From Sinorhizobium terangae (GTDB lineage: Bacteria > Pseudomonadota > Alphaproteobacteria > Rhizobiales > Rhizobiaceae), in assembly GCF_009601505.1 (NCBI RefSeq), contig NZ_WITC01000061.1, positions 1 to 64,000 on the forward strand: a DNA stretch of 64,000 bases. The letters are read 5' to 3'. The notes beneath the pieces were generated by a model. That model did not search any database. It had not been told where the DNA came from and was given only the letters and a program-made list of their open reading frames with translations. The translations under genes were made by a program, and so were the position numbers. Within the stretch, counting starts at the first letter, position 1; the number at the start of each line of letters is the position of its first letter. Below, piece by piece: positions 1-10,000 of the stretch.

Positions 1-6
1 TTGCCA

Positions 7-29
7 ATCTCCCCCCTTGTGGGGGAGAT
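7..29. repeat. Short inverted repeat (ATCTCCCCC / GGGGGAGAT)
   Basis: Two perfect 9-bp arms separated by CTTGT can form a strong hairpin. Similar C-rich/G-rich hairpins are scattered through rhizobial intergenic regions, so this is probably a copy of such an element. It lies about 95 bp downstream of the tctE-like stop codon and could also slow transcription from either side. No T-run follows it. Confidence 0.5.
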
Positions 30-122
30 GCCCGGCAGGGCAGAGGGGGATGGGCCACCGGCAGTTCTCCTACGCGCCCTTGAGCAACGATCGGATCAGA
101 TGCCCCTGCTGCCTTCCTCTCC

Positions 123-1502
123 TCACCCCGCCGGAAACGCCACCACGACTTTCAATCCGCGCCCGCCCTCGCCGTCCTCCAGGCGCGTCGTCCCGCCGTA
201 AAGCGTGGCGATCTCCTCGACGATCGGCAGGCCGAGCCCGGTGCCCGGCGCCTCGTCGCCACCGCGCCGGAAACGCTTGAGCACCGCTTCGCGCAATTCC
301 GGCCGGATTCCCGGTCCATTGTCCTCGACTTCGAGCACGACGGCATCGTCGCGCCCTTCGACGCGCACCGTGACCTCGGCGCCCCGCCCGGCATAAAGAA
401 GCGCGTTCCCGATAAGGTTCTTCAGAAGTTCGCCGACGAGCAACGGCTCGGCGCGGATCCAATGTTCACCTTCGCCGGCGAAGCCGAGGTCGATGCCGGC
501 TTCGCCGGCCGCCGGCACGTGATCGGCGGTGATCTCACGCGCGAGTCCGGCAAGTTCGATGCGCTCCAAACCGCGCGCCTCGTCCTTGCCCGCCGCGTCG
601 ATTTTCGCCATCAGCAGCAGTTGCGCGAGAATGCGCTCTGCATTCGCCACCGCTTCATCCGCCTTGCGCGCGGCCGCCTTCGTCTCTTCGAGCGAACCCG
701 CTCTTTGCGCGAGCGCCAGCTGCGTGCGGATGATCGCGAGCGGCGTTCGCAACTGATGGCTAGCATTGCCGGTAAAATGGCGCAGCGCGTCGAGGGCCGA
801 TTGCAGCCGCACCATGAACGAGTTGACGGTGTCGACCAGGCCCTGAACCTCGCTCGGCACCCGCTCGCCGATCGGATGGAGGTCGTCGGGGCTGCGTTCG
901 GCAATAGCGTCGCCAAGCCGATACAGTGGTCTCAGCGAAAAGGTGACGGCGATCCAGACGATCATGGCCGCGCCGGCGATCATCATGCCCAAGCGCAGGG
1001 CCGAGCGCAGAAGGATCGTCTGCGTCAGCTGCCGCCTCGCGATCGTCGTTTCGGCAACAGTGACGACGAAGGGAACAGAACTGACTCCGGTCGAGGCGGA
1101 ACGCCGGAGTGCCGCAATGCGAATGCGTTCACCGCGGAAGACGGCATCGCCGAACGTTGCCGACTGGTCCTGACCCTCGCTCAGCGAGGGCAGCGTCTGG
1201 TAGCCGGTGATGAATTGGCCAGGCGGCCCGTCCACCCGGTAGAAGACCCGGTCCTGCGCTGCCGACGTCAGCATCTCCAGCGCGACGTAGGGAATGTCGA
1301 CCTGAAGCGAGCCGTCCTCGGCGACGACAACGCGCTCGGCGATCGCGAGCGCCGAACCGGCAAGCACGCGGTCCGAGACGACGTTCGCCGTCTTGACCGC
1401 CTCCCGGTATGTGTCGGTCAGCGCCACCACGCCGATCACGGCGGTGGAGATCAGGAGCCAGCCGAGCAGCCTGCGCCGCAGCGAATAGACGACCGTCCTC
1501 AT
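123..1502 (-). CDS. tctE: TctE-like sensor histidine kinase
   Basis: This is a 459-residue inner-membrane sensor kinase. A first membrane helix (about residues 12-30) and a second (about 169-190) flank a periplasmic sensor region of about 135 residues, the layout of the TctE/QseC class. A HAMP-like linker precedes the phosphoacceptor motif FTGNASHQLRTPLA with His249. The kinase domain shows the N box (NLIGNALLYAG), the G1 box (VEDNGPGI) and the G2 box (GTGLGLPIV). The ATG start overlaps the response-regulator stop by 4 bp, so the two genes are translationally coupled. The tctCBA transporter on the other side of the regulator suggests that the signal is a tricarboxylate such as citrate. The ligand is inferred from context only. 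Confidence 0.85.
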   Translation of the reverse strand: MRTVVYSLRRRLLGWLLISTAVIGVVALTDTYREAVKTANVVSDRVLAGSALAIAERVVVAEDGSLQVDIPYVALEMLTSAAQDRVFYRVDGPPGQFITGYQTLPSLSEGQDQSATFGDAVFRGERIRIAALRRSASTGVSSVPFVVTVAETTIARRQLTQTILLRSALRLGMMIAGAAMIVWIAVTFSLRPLYRLGDAIAERSPDDLHPIGERVPSEVQGLVDTVNSFMVRLQSALDALRHFTGNASHQLRTPLAIIRTQLALAQRAGSLEETKAAARKADEAVANAERILAQLLLMAKIDAAGKDEARGLERIELAGLAREITADHVPAAGEAGIDLGFAGEGEHWIRAEPLLVGELLKNLIGNALLYAGRGAEVTVRVEGRDDAVVLEVEDNGPGIRPELREAVLKRFRRGGDEAPGTGLGLPIVEEIATLYGGTTRLEDGEGGRGLKVVVAFPAG

Positions 1503-2176
1503 TCGGGGCTGGCCGTCTTGTCGAGGTAATAGCCGATGCCGCGCGCGGTGCGCACTGTCAGGCCGTACGGCGCCAAGCGCTTGCGGAGCCTGCTCACATA
1601 TTGCTCGATCGCATTGGGGCTGAGATCGTCATCGAGGCCGGTGAGCGACTGGACGATCGCCTCCTTGGCGACGACCTTGCCGGCGCGCATGAACAGAAGT
1701 TCGAGCAGCCCGAGCTCCCGGGCGGGAATTTCGATCGGTACACCGCCTGCAGAAAAGCTGCGTGCCGTCAGGTCCAGTGTGACGTTGCCATAGCTGACGA
1801 CCGATGCCCGCAGTCCTGCCTGACGGCGCAGCAGCACCCGCACCCGCGCCTCGAACTCGCTGATGTCGAAAGGCTTGATCATGTAATCATCGGCGCCGAG
1901 GTCGAGACCCTTCACCCGCTCCTCCGGGGTGCCGCGCGCAGTCAGGATCAGGACCGCCGCCCGGTTCTGTCGAGCCCGCATGGCACGCAGCACGTCGAGG
2001 CCATCCATTTCCGGCAGGTTCAGATCGAGGATTACCAGATCGAAGCTTTCCGCAGCGGCAACGGCATGCGCCGAGGCACCGTCGCTGACGACGTCGACCG
2101 CGTAACCGCTTCCGCGCAGGATCGCGGATAGGCCCTCCGCCAGGGCCTGATTGTCTTCAACGAGCAAGATTCGCAA
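1499..2176 (-). CDS. tctD: TctD-like OmpR-family response regulator
   Basis: This 225-residue response regulator has a receiver domain with acidic pocket VEDN, phosphoacceptor Asp51 in ILDLNLPEMDG and the conserved Lys of MIKPFD, followed by an OmpR/PhoB winged-helix domain (NAIEQYVSRLRKRL). The only plausible start in frame is TTG at 2174-2176, supported by the GGGGGAGAG sequence just upstream. It overlaps the kinase gene by 4 bp. It is divergent from the solute-binding protein gene and about 1.5 kb from tctCBA, so it probably activates one or both. A pair of 11-bp direct repeats at 3464-3485 is a candidate binding site. Confidence 0.85.
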   Translation of the reverse strand: MRILLVEDNQALAEGLSAILRGSGYAVDVVSDGASAHAVAAAESFDLVILDLNLPEMDGLDVLRAMRARQNRAAVLILTARGTPEERVKGLDLGADDYMIKPFDISEFEARVRVLLRRQAGLRASVVSYGNVTLDLTARSFSAGGVPIEIPARELGLLELLFMRAGKVVAKEAIVQSLTGLDDDLSPNAIEQYVSRLRKRLAPYGLTVRTARGIGYYLDKTASPE

Positions 2177-2234
2177 TGTCGCTCTCCCCCGAGCATTTTA
2201 TCGGCCGCAAGCTCGCTTGTGAACGGCAGGCGGC

Positions 2235-2340
2235 TACTGCATAATTCCCTAAATCGCAATTGATTTAGGGAGAAAAACATGCAGCACTTCAAGCTGTTAC
2301 GGCGTCTCTTGCGTGTCTGAACCGACGCGCGGCGCTGTAA
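2235..2340 (+). repeat. RIME-like rhizobial intergenic element, copy A
   Basis: This 106-bp stretch aligns almost base for base with 48595-48699, and 37868-37954 is a third, inverted and shortened copy. It contains a palindromic CCCTAAAT...ATTTAGGG core, a GCATAATT.../...ACATGC outer pairing and an end of the form GCGCGGCGCTGTA. This matches what I know of Rhizobium intergenic mosaic elements. It fills most of the spacer between tctD and the divergent binding-protein gene and ends 14 bp before the latter's ATG, so it probably forms the 5' leader of that mRNA. Confidence 0.75.
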
Positions 2341-2354
2341 GGCATTGTGGAATT

Positions 2355-3422
2355 ATGCGATACCTGATCTCCCTGCTTCTCTGTCTCCTTCTTCCCGGGT
2401 TGTCGCATTCGGCGCCCGTATTCTTCCCGGCCCTCTCCGGAGACGACAAGGCCGCGGTTCTGGTGGTCTACTCCTCGCTCGACGAACCGCTCGCGAGGCC
2501 GATGATCCTCGGCTTTCAGAAGGCCAATCCGGACGTAGCGGTTCGCTACGAGGATATGCTGACGGGCGAGATCTACGACCGGATCGTCAAGGAGACGGAT
2601 GCTGGCCAGAAGACGGCTGACTTCGCCTTCTCCTCGGCCATGGACCTGCAGGTCAAGCTCAGCAACGACGGCTATGCGCAACGCAGCGACCTGCCGATGA
2701 GCGGCCGCTGGCCGGTCTGGGCGAACTGGCGCAACACCGCCTATGCACTGACCTTCGAACCGGCCGTCTTCGTCTACCATAAGCCAAGCTTCAAGACCGA
2801 GCCGCCGCCTGCAACACGCGCGGAATTCGTCGACTATCTGAAGCGGAAGGGCAGCGCCGTCTTCGGCCGGATCGGCACCTATGATATCGAGCGCTCGGGC
2901 GTCGGTTTCCTCTTCATGTCGCGCGACCAGGAGCAGTTCGGCGACATCTGGAGCGTCATCCAGGCGATGGGGTCCGCGGGCGTAAAACTCTATTCGACCA
3001 GCCAGGCGATCGTCGAACGGGTCGCCGATGGCCGGTTCGTTCTGGGCTACAATATCCTCGGATCCTATGCCGCCGACTGGGCCTCGCGCCATCCCGATGT
3101 CGGGATCGTGCTTCCAAAGGACTATACAGTGGTGATGTCGCGCATCGGGCTGGTGCCACAGGCGGCCGCCTCTCCTGACCTCGGCCGCCGGTATCTCGAA
3201 TTCTTCATGTCGAAGGAAGGCCAGACCATCATGGCGCGCGAACTGCAGATCCCGGCCGTCAGCCCGGATGTCGCGGGCGAGAACACTGCCAACACCATGC
3301 AGGAGATGCTCGGCGGGCAATTGCGGCCCGTTCCGGTCAGCCCGGGGCTGATGGTCTATCTCGACCAGGTCAAGCGCGCCCGCCTGATCGCGCGCTGGAA
3401 CGAGGTGCTGAGGCTCCACTGA
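2355..3422 (+). CDS. Periplasmic solute-binding protein beside tctDE
   Basis: This is a 355-residue extracellular solute-binding protein of the iron(III)/spermidine-type fold. The signal peptide MRYLISLLLCLLLPGLSHSA is best fitted by the ATG at 2355; an upstream in-frame start at 2313 would put extra polar residues before it and fall inside the repeat. The mature protein begins with the family-typical beta strand (AAVLVVYSSLDE) and later contains the GYNILGSYAADWA and ARRYLEFFMS-type segments of the fold. No membrane or ATPase genes follow, so it is not part of a complete ABC operon. Orphan binding proteins of this type are often found beside tctDE, where they may present ligand to the kinase sensor domain. 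That role is inferred. Confidence 0.7.
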   Translation: MRYLISLLLCLLLPGLSHSAPVFFPALSGDDKAAVLVVYSSLDEPLARPMILGFQKANPDVAVRYEDMLTGEIYDRIVKETDAGQKTADFAFSSAMDLQVKLSNDGYAQRSDLPMSGRWPVWANWRNTAYALTFEPAVFVYHKPSFKTEPPPATRAEFVDYLKRKGSAVFGRIGTYDIERSGVGFLFMSRDQEQFGDIWSVIQAMGSAGVKLYSTSQAIVERVADGRFVLGYNILGSYAADWASRHPDVGIVLPKDYTVVMSRIGLVPQAAASPDLGRRYLEFFMSKEGQTIMARELQIPAVSPDVAGENTANTMQEMLGGQLRPVPVSPGLMVYLDQVKRARLIARWNEVLRLH

Positions 3423-3463
3423 AATTTCGGCAGGCAGAACAAACCATTTACGCAATGCCGACT

Positions 3464-3485
3464 TGATGTCAGGTTAATGTCAGCT
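3464..3485 (+). promoter_or_regulatory. Candidate TctD-binding direct repeats upstream of tctC
   Basis: Two adjacent 11-mers, TGATGTCAGGT and TAATGTCAGCT, match at 9 of 11 positions. Tandem repeats with an 11-bp period are the usual target layout of OmpR-family regulators. They lie about 180 bp upstream of the tctC start in the 240-bp spacer between the binding protein and tctC. Assignment to TctD is inferred. Confidence 0.5.
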
Positions 3486-3662
3486 TTCTATGGTGGCTTA
3501 GGGATCGCTGATGATCCGTGGAGGCGGGCCGTCAGCAGCGCTTCGGGAGGAAATCACCACCACGGTCAGCGGCTGGCGCGCAAAAAACCAGCCACGCGTT
3601 TCTCCCGTACGCGACGATAATCAACGCACGCGCGATTGAACGCGCCCTACGGAGGACCGACC

Positions 3663-4607
3663 TTGAAACACTTCTTCCTGGCATCCATTCTCGTTGGCGC
3701 CCTGGCGCTTCCGGCATATGCCGCCGACTATACGATCATCGCGCCGGCCAACCCCGGCGGCGGCTGGGACCAGACGGCCCGTTCGCTGCAGACCGTCATG
3801 CAGCAGGAAGGCATTTCCGGCAATGTCCAGGTGCAAAACGTTCCCGGCGCCGGCGGCACCATCGGGCTTGCACAGTTCGCCAGCCAGCAGAAGGGCAACC
3901 CGAACGCCCTCCTCGTCGGCGGCTACGTCATGGTGGGCGCCATCCTCACCAACAATTCGCCCGTGACCCTCAAGGACGTGACGCCGATCGCCCGTCTTAC
4001 CGGCGAGTATGAAGCGATCGTCGTCCCGGCCGCTTCCGAGATCAAGACTATGGGCGACCTCGTCGAGGCGCTGAAGAAGGATCCGGGCGCCGTCTCCTGG
4101 GCTGGCGGCTCCGCTGGCGGCACCGACCACATCGCCGTCGGCCTGATTGCCAAGGCGGCCGGCGTCGATCCGACGAAGATCAACTACATCGCCTATTCCG
4201 GCGGTGGTGAAGCGCTCGCCGCCATCCTGGGCAGCCAGGTGACCGCAGGCATTTCCGGCTATGGCGAATTCGAATCGCAGGTGAAGGCTGGGACGCTCCG
4301 CCTTCTTGCGGTCTCAAGCGCCGAACGCCTCCCAGGCATCGATGCACCGACGCTGAAGGAATCCGGTGTCGACGTCGTGGTTGAAAACTGGCGCATGGTC
4401 GCAGCCGCTCCCGGCCTCACCGATGAGCAGAAGGCAGCCGTTTCCGCCGACATCGAAAAGCTCGCCAAGTCCGCAGGCTGGCAGGAAGTCCTGAAGACGA
4501 AGGGCTGGCAGGACACCTACCTCGCCGGCGACGCCTTCAACGAGCAGCTCGCGAAGGACGTTTCCGCAACCGAAACTGTCCTCAAGGACATCGGACTGGT
4601 CAAATGA
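3663..4607 (+). CDS. tctC: TctC tripartite tricarboxylate-binding protein
   Basis: This is the periplasmic Bug/TctC-family receptor of a tripartite tricarboxylate transporter, 314 residues long. I chose the TTG at 3663 because GGAGG at 3651-3655 lies 7 bases upstream and translation then begins with a clean signal peptide ([20 protein letters not shown], cleaved before ADY). A TTG at 3636 is also in frame but would place the ribosome-binding site inside the gene. The family ligand-binding loops are visible as [12 protein letters not shown] near the N-terminus and a [10 protein letters not shown] segment. It is followed by tctB with a 4-bp overlap and by tctA. Confidence 0.9.
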   Translation: MKHFFLASILVGALALPAYAADYTIIAPANPGGGWDQTARSLQTVMQQEGISGNVQVQNVPGAGGTIGLAQFASQQKGNPNALLVGGYVMVGAILTNNSPVTLKDVTPIARLTGEYEAIVVPAASEIKTMGDLVEALKKDPGAVSWAGGSAGGTDHIAVGLIAKAAGVDPTKINYIAYSGGGEALAAILGSQVTAGISGYGEFESQVKAGTLRLLAVSSAERLPGIDAPTLKESGVDVVVENWRMVAAAPGLTDEQKAAVSADIEKLAKSAGWQEVLKTKGWQDTYLAGDAFNEQLAKDVSATETVLKDIGLVK

Positions 4608-5098
4608 ACAGGGGAAATCACCCTTCCGTCGAAACGCGCCGCCCTGACAGGGCGGCGCTCATCATCGCCGTCGTTCTGGCGCTCATCGCCGGCCTGATCT
4701 TCTGGGACGTTTCGCGCCTGGCCGGGCTCGCCGGCTATTCACAGATCGGCCCGACGACGGTTCCCTATGTGATCGCCTGCTGTCTCATCGGCCTCGCAAT
4801 CTGGACCGCCGTCGAAGCAGTGAGGGGCGACTTCGGTCACGAGCGAGAGCACCAGGAGTTCGGCCCCGTATTCTGGATCGTCGGTGGGCTGGCCGCCCAG
4901 ATGCTGCTCTTGAACACGCTCGGCTTTTCGATCGCAACCGGCATTCTCTTCGGCCTGACTGCACGCGGCTTCGGCAAGCGCAAGCTGTGGCTCACAATTC
5001 CGGTTGGAATTGCCTTCAGCTTCATCGTCTGGGTGATCTTCGCCAAGCTCCTGCAACTGTCGCTGCCCGCAGGGCCGCTTGAACGCCTGTTCTTCTGA
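4604..5098 (+). CDS. tctB: TctB small membrane subunit of tricarboxylate transporter
   Basis: This 164-residue protein has about four hydrophobic segments (roughly residues 19-38, 48-66, 85-103 and 120-150), the topology of the poorly conserved TctB/DUF1468 subunit. Its ATG overlaps the tctC stop (ATGA), and tctA begins 14 bp downstream, giving the standard tctCBA order. TctB is required with TctA for sodium- or proton-coupled uptake of citrate-like acids. Identification rests mainly on topology, size and position. Confidence 0.88.
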   Translation: MNRGNHPSVETRRPDRAALIIAVVLALIAGLIFWDVSRLAGLAGYSQIGPTTVPYVIACCLIGLAIWTAVEAVRGDFGHEREHQEFGPVFWIVGGLAAQMLLLNTLGFSIATGILFGLTARGFGKRKLWLTIPVGIAFSFIVWVIFAKLLQLSLPAGPLERLFF

Positions 5099-5112
5099 GG
5101 GGGCCGACGACT

Positions 5113-6630
5113 ATGGCTACTTTCGACTTCCTGCTCCAGGGGCTGCTCGTCGCCGCCCAGCCGATGAACCTGCTCTACGCTCTCATCGGCGTGACGCTCG
5201 GCACCGCCGTCGGCGTTCTGCCCGGGATCGGGCCGGCGCTCACGGTCGCGCTCCTCTTGCCCGTCACCTACAGGCTCGATCCGGGCGGCTCGCTCATCAT
5301 GTTCGCCGGCATCTATTATGGCGGCATGTATGGCGGCTCGACCACCTCGATCCTGCTCAACACGCCGGGCGAAAGCTCGTCGATCGTCACCGCACTCGAG
5401 GGCAACAAGATGGCGCGCGCCGGACGCGGCGGCCCGGCATTGGCGACCGCTGCGATCGGCTCCTTCGTCGCCGGTCTCATCGCGACCCTGGCGCTCGCCT
5501 TCATCGCCCCCTATATCGTCAAGCTCGCGCTGGTCTTCGGTCCGCGCGAATATTTCGCGCTGATGGTGCTGGCCTTCGTCACGGTTTCGTCCGCCTTTGG
5601 AGACTCGACGCTTCGCGGCCTGACCTCGCTTTTCGTTGGCCTCACCCTCGCCTGCATCGGCATCGACCAGTTGACCGGCCAGACGCGCCTTTCCTTCGGC
5701 GTGCCAGATCTGCTCGACGGTATCGAGGTGACGACGCTTGCGGTCGCCATGTTCGCGATCGGAGAAACCCTTTACATCGCTGCCCAGGGCGATCGCGGCC
5801 CGGACAAGGTCGAAGCCGTCAAGGGCTCGGTCTGGATGAGCGCGATGGACTGGGCACGCTCTTGGAAGCCCTGGCTTCGCGGCACTGTCATCGGCTTCCC
5901 GATCGGGGCGATGCCAGCAGGCGGCGCCGAAATCGGCACCTTCCTCTCCTATGCGGCTGAGAAGCGCCTGACCAAACATCCGGAAGAGTTCGGCAATGGC
6001 GCGATCGAAGGCGTGGCCGGACCGGAAGCGGCCAACAACGCCTCGGCCGCCGGCACGCTGGTGCCGCTGCTCACCCTCGGCCTGCCGACGACGGCGACGG
6101 CGGCAATCATGCTGGCCGGCTTCCAGCAATATGGCCTCCAGCCCGGACCGCTGCTGTTTGCCACCAACCCGCAGCTCGTCTGGGGTCTGATCGCGAGCCT
6201 TCTGATCGCCAACTTCATGCTGCTGGTCCTGAACCTGCCGCTGATTGGTCTCTGGGTGAAGCTCCTGACCATCCCGAAGCCGTGGCTTTACGCGGGCATT
6301 CTTCTGTTCGCGACGCTCGGCACCATCGGCGCCAACCCGTCGGTATTCGAGCTCGGCATGCTGCTCGCCTTCGGACTGCTAGGTTACGTCATGCGCGTCT
6401 TCGGCTACCCGATCGCCCCGGTCGTGGTCGGCCTGATCCTCGGGCCTCTCGCCGAACAACAACTGCGCCGGGCGCTTTCGATCAGCCAGGGTGACTTCAC
6501 CGTGCTCTTCACCTCGCCGATCGCGGCCGTGCTTCTGGTGATCGCGGCCCTCGCCCTTATCGTACCGCTCATTCTGAGAGCGCGTGGGCGCGGCCAGGTC
6601 TTGGCACAACTCGCCGCCAGCGAGGACTGA
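5113..6630 (+). CDS. tctA: TctA large membrane subunit of tricarboxylate transporter
   Basis: This 505-residue polytopic inner-membrane protein is the transporting subunit. It has the strongly conserved TctA features: [21 protein letters not shown] near residues 26-46, [20 protein letters not shown] around 73-92, and [20 protein letters not shown] around 300. The second glycine-rich segment is the hallmark of the family. A GAGGGGG ribosome-binding site precedes the ATG. A strong terminator follows at 6657-6702, so this is the last gene of tctCBA. The substrate is probably citrate or another tricarboxylate, but related systems carry other organic acids. Confidence 0.93.
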   Translation: MATFDFLLQGLLVAAQPMNLLYALIGVTLGTAVGVLPGIGPALTVALLLPVTYRLDPGGSLIMFAGIYYGGMYGGSTTSILLNTPGESSSIVTALEGNKMARAGRGGPALATAAIGSFVAGLIATLALAFIAPYIVKLALVFGPREYFALMVLAFVTVSSAFGDSTLRGLTSLFVGLTLACIGIDQLTGQTRLSFGVPDLLDGIEVTTLAVAMFAIGETLYIAAQGDRGPDKVEAVKGSVWMSAMDWARSWKPWLRGTVIGFPIGAMPAGGAEIGTFLSYAAEKRLTKHPEEFGNGAIEGVAGPEAANNASAAGTLVPLLTLGLPTTATAAIMLAGFQQYGLQPGPLLFATNPQLVWGLIASLLIANFMLLVLNLPLIGLWVKLLTIPKPWLYAGILLFATLGTIGANPSVFELGMLLAFGLLGYVMRVFGYPIAPVVVGLILGPLAEQQLRRALSISQGDFTVLFTSPIAAVLLVIAALALIVPLILRARGRGQVLAQLAASED

Positions 6631-6656
6631 CCCTTTCGCCTCCCAAGGCGGTTCAC

Positions 6657-6702
6657 GGAGCGGGAAGAGGGAGGGGCAGCCCTCTTTCCGCTCCACTTTT
6701 TT
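6657..6702 (+). terminator. Rho-independent terminator of tctCBA
   Basis: A 15-bp stem (one G-T pair) from 6657-6671 and 6680-6694 encloses an 8-base loop. TTTTTT follows at 6697-6702. It lies 26 bp after the tctA stop codon. Confidence 0.85.
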
Positions 6703-6842
6703 CTTCCCCAATCTTTAAAAGCGCTCCCCTCATCGCGGTCTTGCTTGCGCTGCATGGCTGGGGTGAGCTTTTGTGCATTGCAAAAATACCCACTCGGACC
6801 CATCTTTTGCTCATCGGATAGAAAACGAAAGCGAGCAAAGAG

Positions 6843-7013
6843 ATGACTGCCACCAGCAAAAACCGCATGGGTTTCATTGGCCGCGCCTTCGCCGTTCTCG
6901 GTGCTGCGAACGCTGCCGCCGCCGCCGTCGAAGGCCACCGCCGCCCGAACGCGCGCGACCTGCGCACCCTCGGCATCGACCCGGCGAACTTCCCGGATAT
7001 GCGGCGCGGCTAA
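6843..7013 (+). CDS. Small basic rhizobial protein, 56 residues, DUF1127-like tail
   Basis: A 56-residue reading frame starts at an ATG preceded by GCAAAGAG and ends at TAA. It begins MTATSKNRMGFIGRAFAVLG, continues through an alanine-rich stretch and ends with RDLRTLGIDPANFPDMRRG. The R-x-L-x-x-L-G-I-(D/x)-x-x-x-F tail resembles the C-terminal motif of DUF1127 small proteins, whose Arg-rich members can bind RNA or act in phosphate and carbon metabolism in alphaproteobacteria. Codon use has the expected GC-rich third positions. I infer a real gene; the function is unknown. Confidence 0.6.
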   Translation: MTATSKNRMGFIGRAFAVLGAANAAAAAVEGHRRPNARDLRTLGIDPANFPDMRRG

Positions 7014-7044
7014 CGCGCGCCGGCAGACACAAGTACGATCTTGG

Positions 7045-7074
7045 AGCGGTCTCGTTTGAGACCGCTAAAATTTT
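7045..7074. terminator. Hairpin between convergent genes
   Basis: Perfect 9-bp arms AGCGGTCTC (7045-7053) and GAGACCGCT (7058-7066) surround GTTT and are followed on the + strand by AAAATTTT. It lies just after the small gene at 6843 and includes the last bases of the convergent 1196-residue gene, so it probably ends transcription of the small gene. Confidence 0.6.
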
Positions 7075-10000
7075 GCCCTGACGGAGCCGAGGACCGTGCG
7101 GCCCGGGCCGGGAATACCGAGAGCCAGGTCGAAGTCATTGTCGAATGCGTTCAGCAACTGCAAACCGACTTCCAGATGGCCGCTTGGAGACTCCCAGGTG
7201 ATCGCGGCATCGGTGGTCGTATATGATTCCAAATCAATGCCGAAGGGCGCACCGACTCGCTCCCCGACAAATGTCTGCGCCACCGTCGCCCTGACGCGCG
7301 AAGGATGTACGACCGTCAGCCCCACTTGCCCACGATAATCCGGCACAAGCGGTACGGCGAATTCTCCCCCGCTCCCAGGTGTCAGATCGACACTATGGTT
7401 CCAGGTGAACGAACCAAAGGCACCCAGCCCATCGCCAATCCAATAGTTTGCGCTGACATGGACACGATCGATTTCACCACTCGTCGTGTCGAAGCTGCCG
7501 AGCAACTCAGGGATGTCCAGGGAGAGGCCGTCAAAGCGCTGATGTTGGTACTCGACCGAGGTGAAGAAGCGTTCCGACCATTCGGCTTCCCAACGCAGTG
7601 CCGCGGTTTTCACGTTGCCCCCGATGAACAAAGGCAGGTCGAGAGGCGTGAGCCCTACTGTCGAGACCGGGGCAAGCGTGTAGCGTGATGAAAACTGCGT
7701 GTCTTCGCGATAGAACGCGCGGAGCCAGTGATTTTCCACGGGCGACCAGGCAACGCCGATGCGCGGATCGACGCACGGGCAGTCGTCGGCCACATCTTCC
7801 AACCAATTCCCATAAACGCCACCCTGGAACTGGAGATCTTCCGACACGTCCCATGTGGCGTCGGTGTAGACCCGCGTTGCATTGCCTTCGTCGGAAAACC
7901 GATCGACGAAGAACACCCCTCCAGTGAGCAGATCCGTATAGACTGCCGAATCGCGCGTAGTAAACCGACCGGTCTCGGCCCCATAGCGAAGGGTGACGGG
8001 TCCGATTCCATACAGATGGCTTACGCCGATCGTCGCAGTTTCCTCTTCCGTTTCTTGCTCAACGCGATACGGGCCGATGCGGTCCACCAAATCGATGCTC
8101 TGGTCTACGTCCGTGTCGCCGATGACGCCGAACGCCTGCAGAAGATTGCGCTCGCCAAACGTGTGACTCCAGCCGATCCCAAGGTTGGAGGATCGAGTTT
8201 CTCTCGTGTCGAACGGCGTCGGCGACCACGTCTGCCCCGGAAAGCCGGTGTCGAGATCTATCATATCTCCGAACAGGTAGACATTGTCCTCCAAGGTCGG
8301 ATGCATTCCGACGGCGAATGTCGCGCCGGTGATGTCATCGCGATCGTTCGTGCGCGGACTATCGGGCCGCAGTGCCTCCGCCTGAAGATAGTAGCTGATC
8401 GGCAGCGACGCGTAGCTCGTACCCTGCACAAGGACATCGCTCTTCCAGCCAAGCTCGCCCTCCTGCATGATCAGGCCGCCGCCGATGGCGGCTTCGAAAA
8501 AGCTGGTTCGTTCGAGTGAATTGCGGATCGTCGGCGACGCGACCGCAAGCGGATCAAGCAGAACGGCCTGCAGGTTAGAGGAAACGGTGGAACCTCCTGC
8601 CTGTGTGCGCTCGCTTGGAGAAAGCAGCGGTGCGAATCCTTCGAATGGACTGACCCGGCCCGCCGCAGCCTCATCGAGATAGGTAGTTGATCTGAAGGGA
8701 TCGTAGGAACGATCTGCGTAGTATTGACTCCACTCGTTCAGGCCAACATTGTCGAGCGCAATTCCCAGGAAGGAGGAAACCTGGCGGTTGGCATCGTAGC
8801 CGCCATAGTAGCCGCCACGCGCCTGCCGACGGCGCAGGGCCTCGCGGGCCTCCACAATCGCTTCGTCGGCGCGGTACTGGTCAAGGGCGATGCCGGAGCG
8901 GATCAAGGGGATCGACGGATTATCCGGATCGAATCTATCCGCGTTGTCGAGCGCCTGAGCCGCCTCCTCGTCGGCACCCAACTGGTAGCTGCCAATCGCC
9001 AGGCCTATAAGGCTGTCCCCGTAGGTCGGGTTGACGGCGGAAGCTTCGAGCAGCGCCTTCTCGCCTTCCTCGGTCCTGCCGATCCGCAAGAGATAACGCC
9101 CCTTGGCCGCGAGAACAGCGTAGGAACGGGGGTCCAGCGCCTCGGCTCTGTCGATCGCGGCCTTGGCCGCCGCGATCTGGTCGTTGTCCATCAGGAAGCG
9201 CGCGTAGTTTGCATGGAGCGCCGCATTTTCCGGGTTCAGCTCGATCGCGCGGCGATGGGCAGCATCCGCCTCTCTGATCGCGCTGCGATCGCTTTGAACG
9301 ATGCCCAGCTCGTTCCAGGCGGCATCGTCACCGGGCGCGATCTTGGTCGCACGCTTCAGATCCGCGAGCGCGCCGTCGAGATCGCTGGATACGGTTGCAC
9401 GGAAGCGCGCGTTTGCGAGGAGATAGGCTGGCTCCTCCGGATCGATTGCTTTGGCGCGGGCAAGAGCCTCCCTCACCTCGTCTCGACGATCGAGCTGGAA
9501 AGCGAGATCGGCCCGCATCGCCGGCAGTCGCGCATCGTTCGGGAAGCGCTCTTCGGCCGCCTTCAGGATTTTTATCGCTTCCGCCTGTCCAAGGATGTGG
9601 GCGGCGGCGGTGGCGCGTGCCATCACAGCCACCGGGTCGTCGGCATAGGCGCTGGTCGCCGGCGGTGGCGTCTCTCGATCCGGATGTTCCAGGGCGCTCG
9701 CAAACCATCGGCCGAAGGCTGCGGCCGCCCGGCGGTTGCGCGGCAGGTGCGGCATGGCGGCAGCAAACAAGCGGCTTGCCTCGGCGTAGTGCAGCTCCTG
9801 TCCCGCAATCATCGCTTCGACGAGTTTCGCCCGCGCCTCCAGCCCGGCCGGCAAAGGGCGGCGGAGATGCGCAAGCGCATCCTTTGCGGCCGCGCGCCCA
9901 TCGCTCGAAAGCATTGCTTCGGCGAGCGCAACCCAGTCCTCGCTGCTTCGCTGCGCGGGCGCGATGGCCAAAATGGCATCACGCCTGGCACGCGTCTCGC

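Noticed and set aside
462-1529. A 355-residue frame opposite the histidine kinase
   Set aside because: The kinase motifs are intact on the minus strand; this frame is a compositional shadow.
2289-3455. A 388-residue frame opposite the solute-binding protein
   Set aside because: It has no recognisable domain, while the + strand frame has a signal peptide and family motifs.
4837-6129. A 430-residue antisense frame inside tctB and tctA
   Set aside because: It is a shadow of the GC-rich tct genes, rich in Arg, Asp and Gly with no domain match and no ribosome-binding site.
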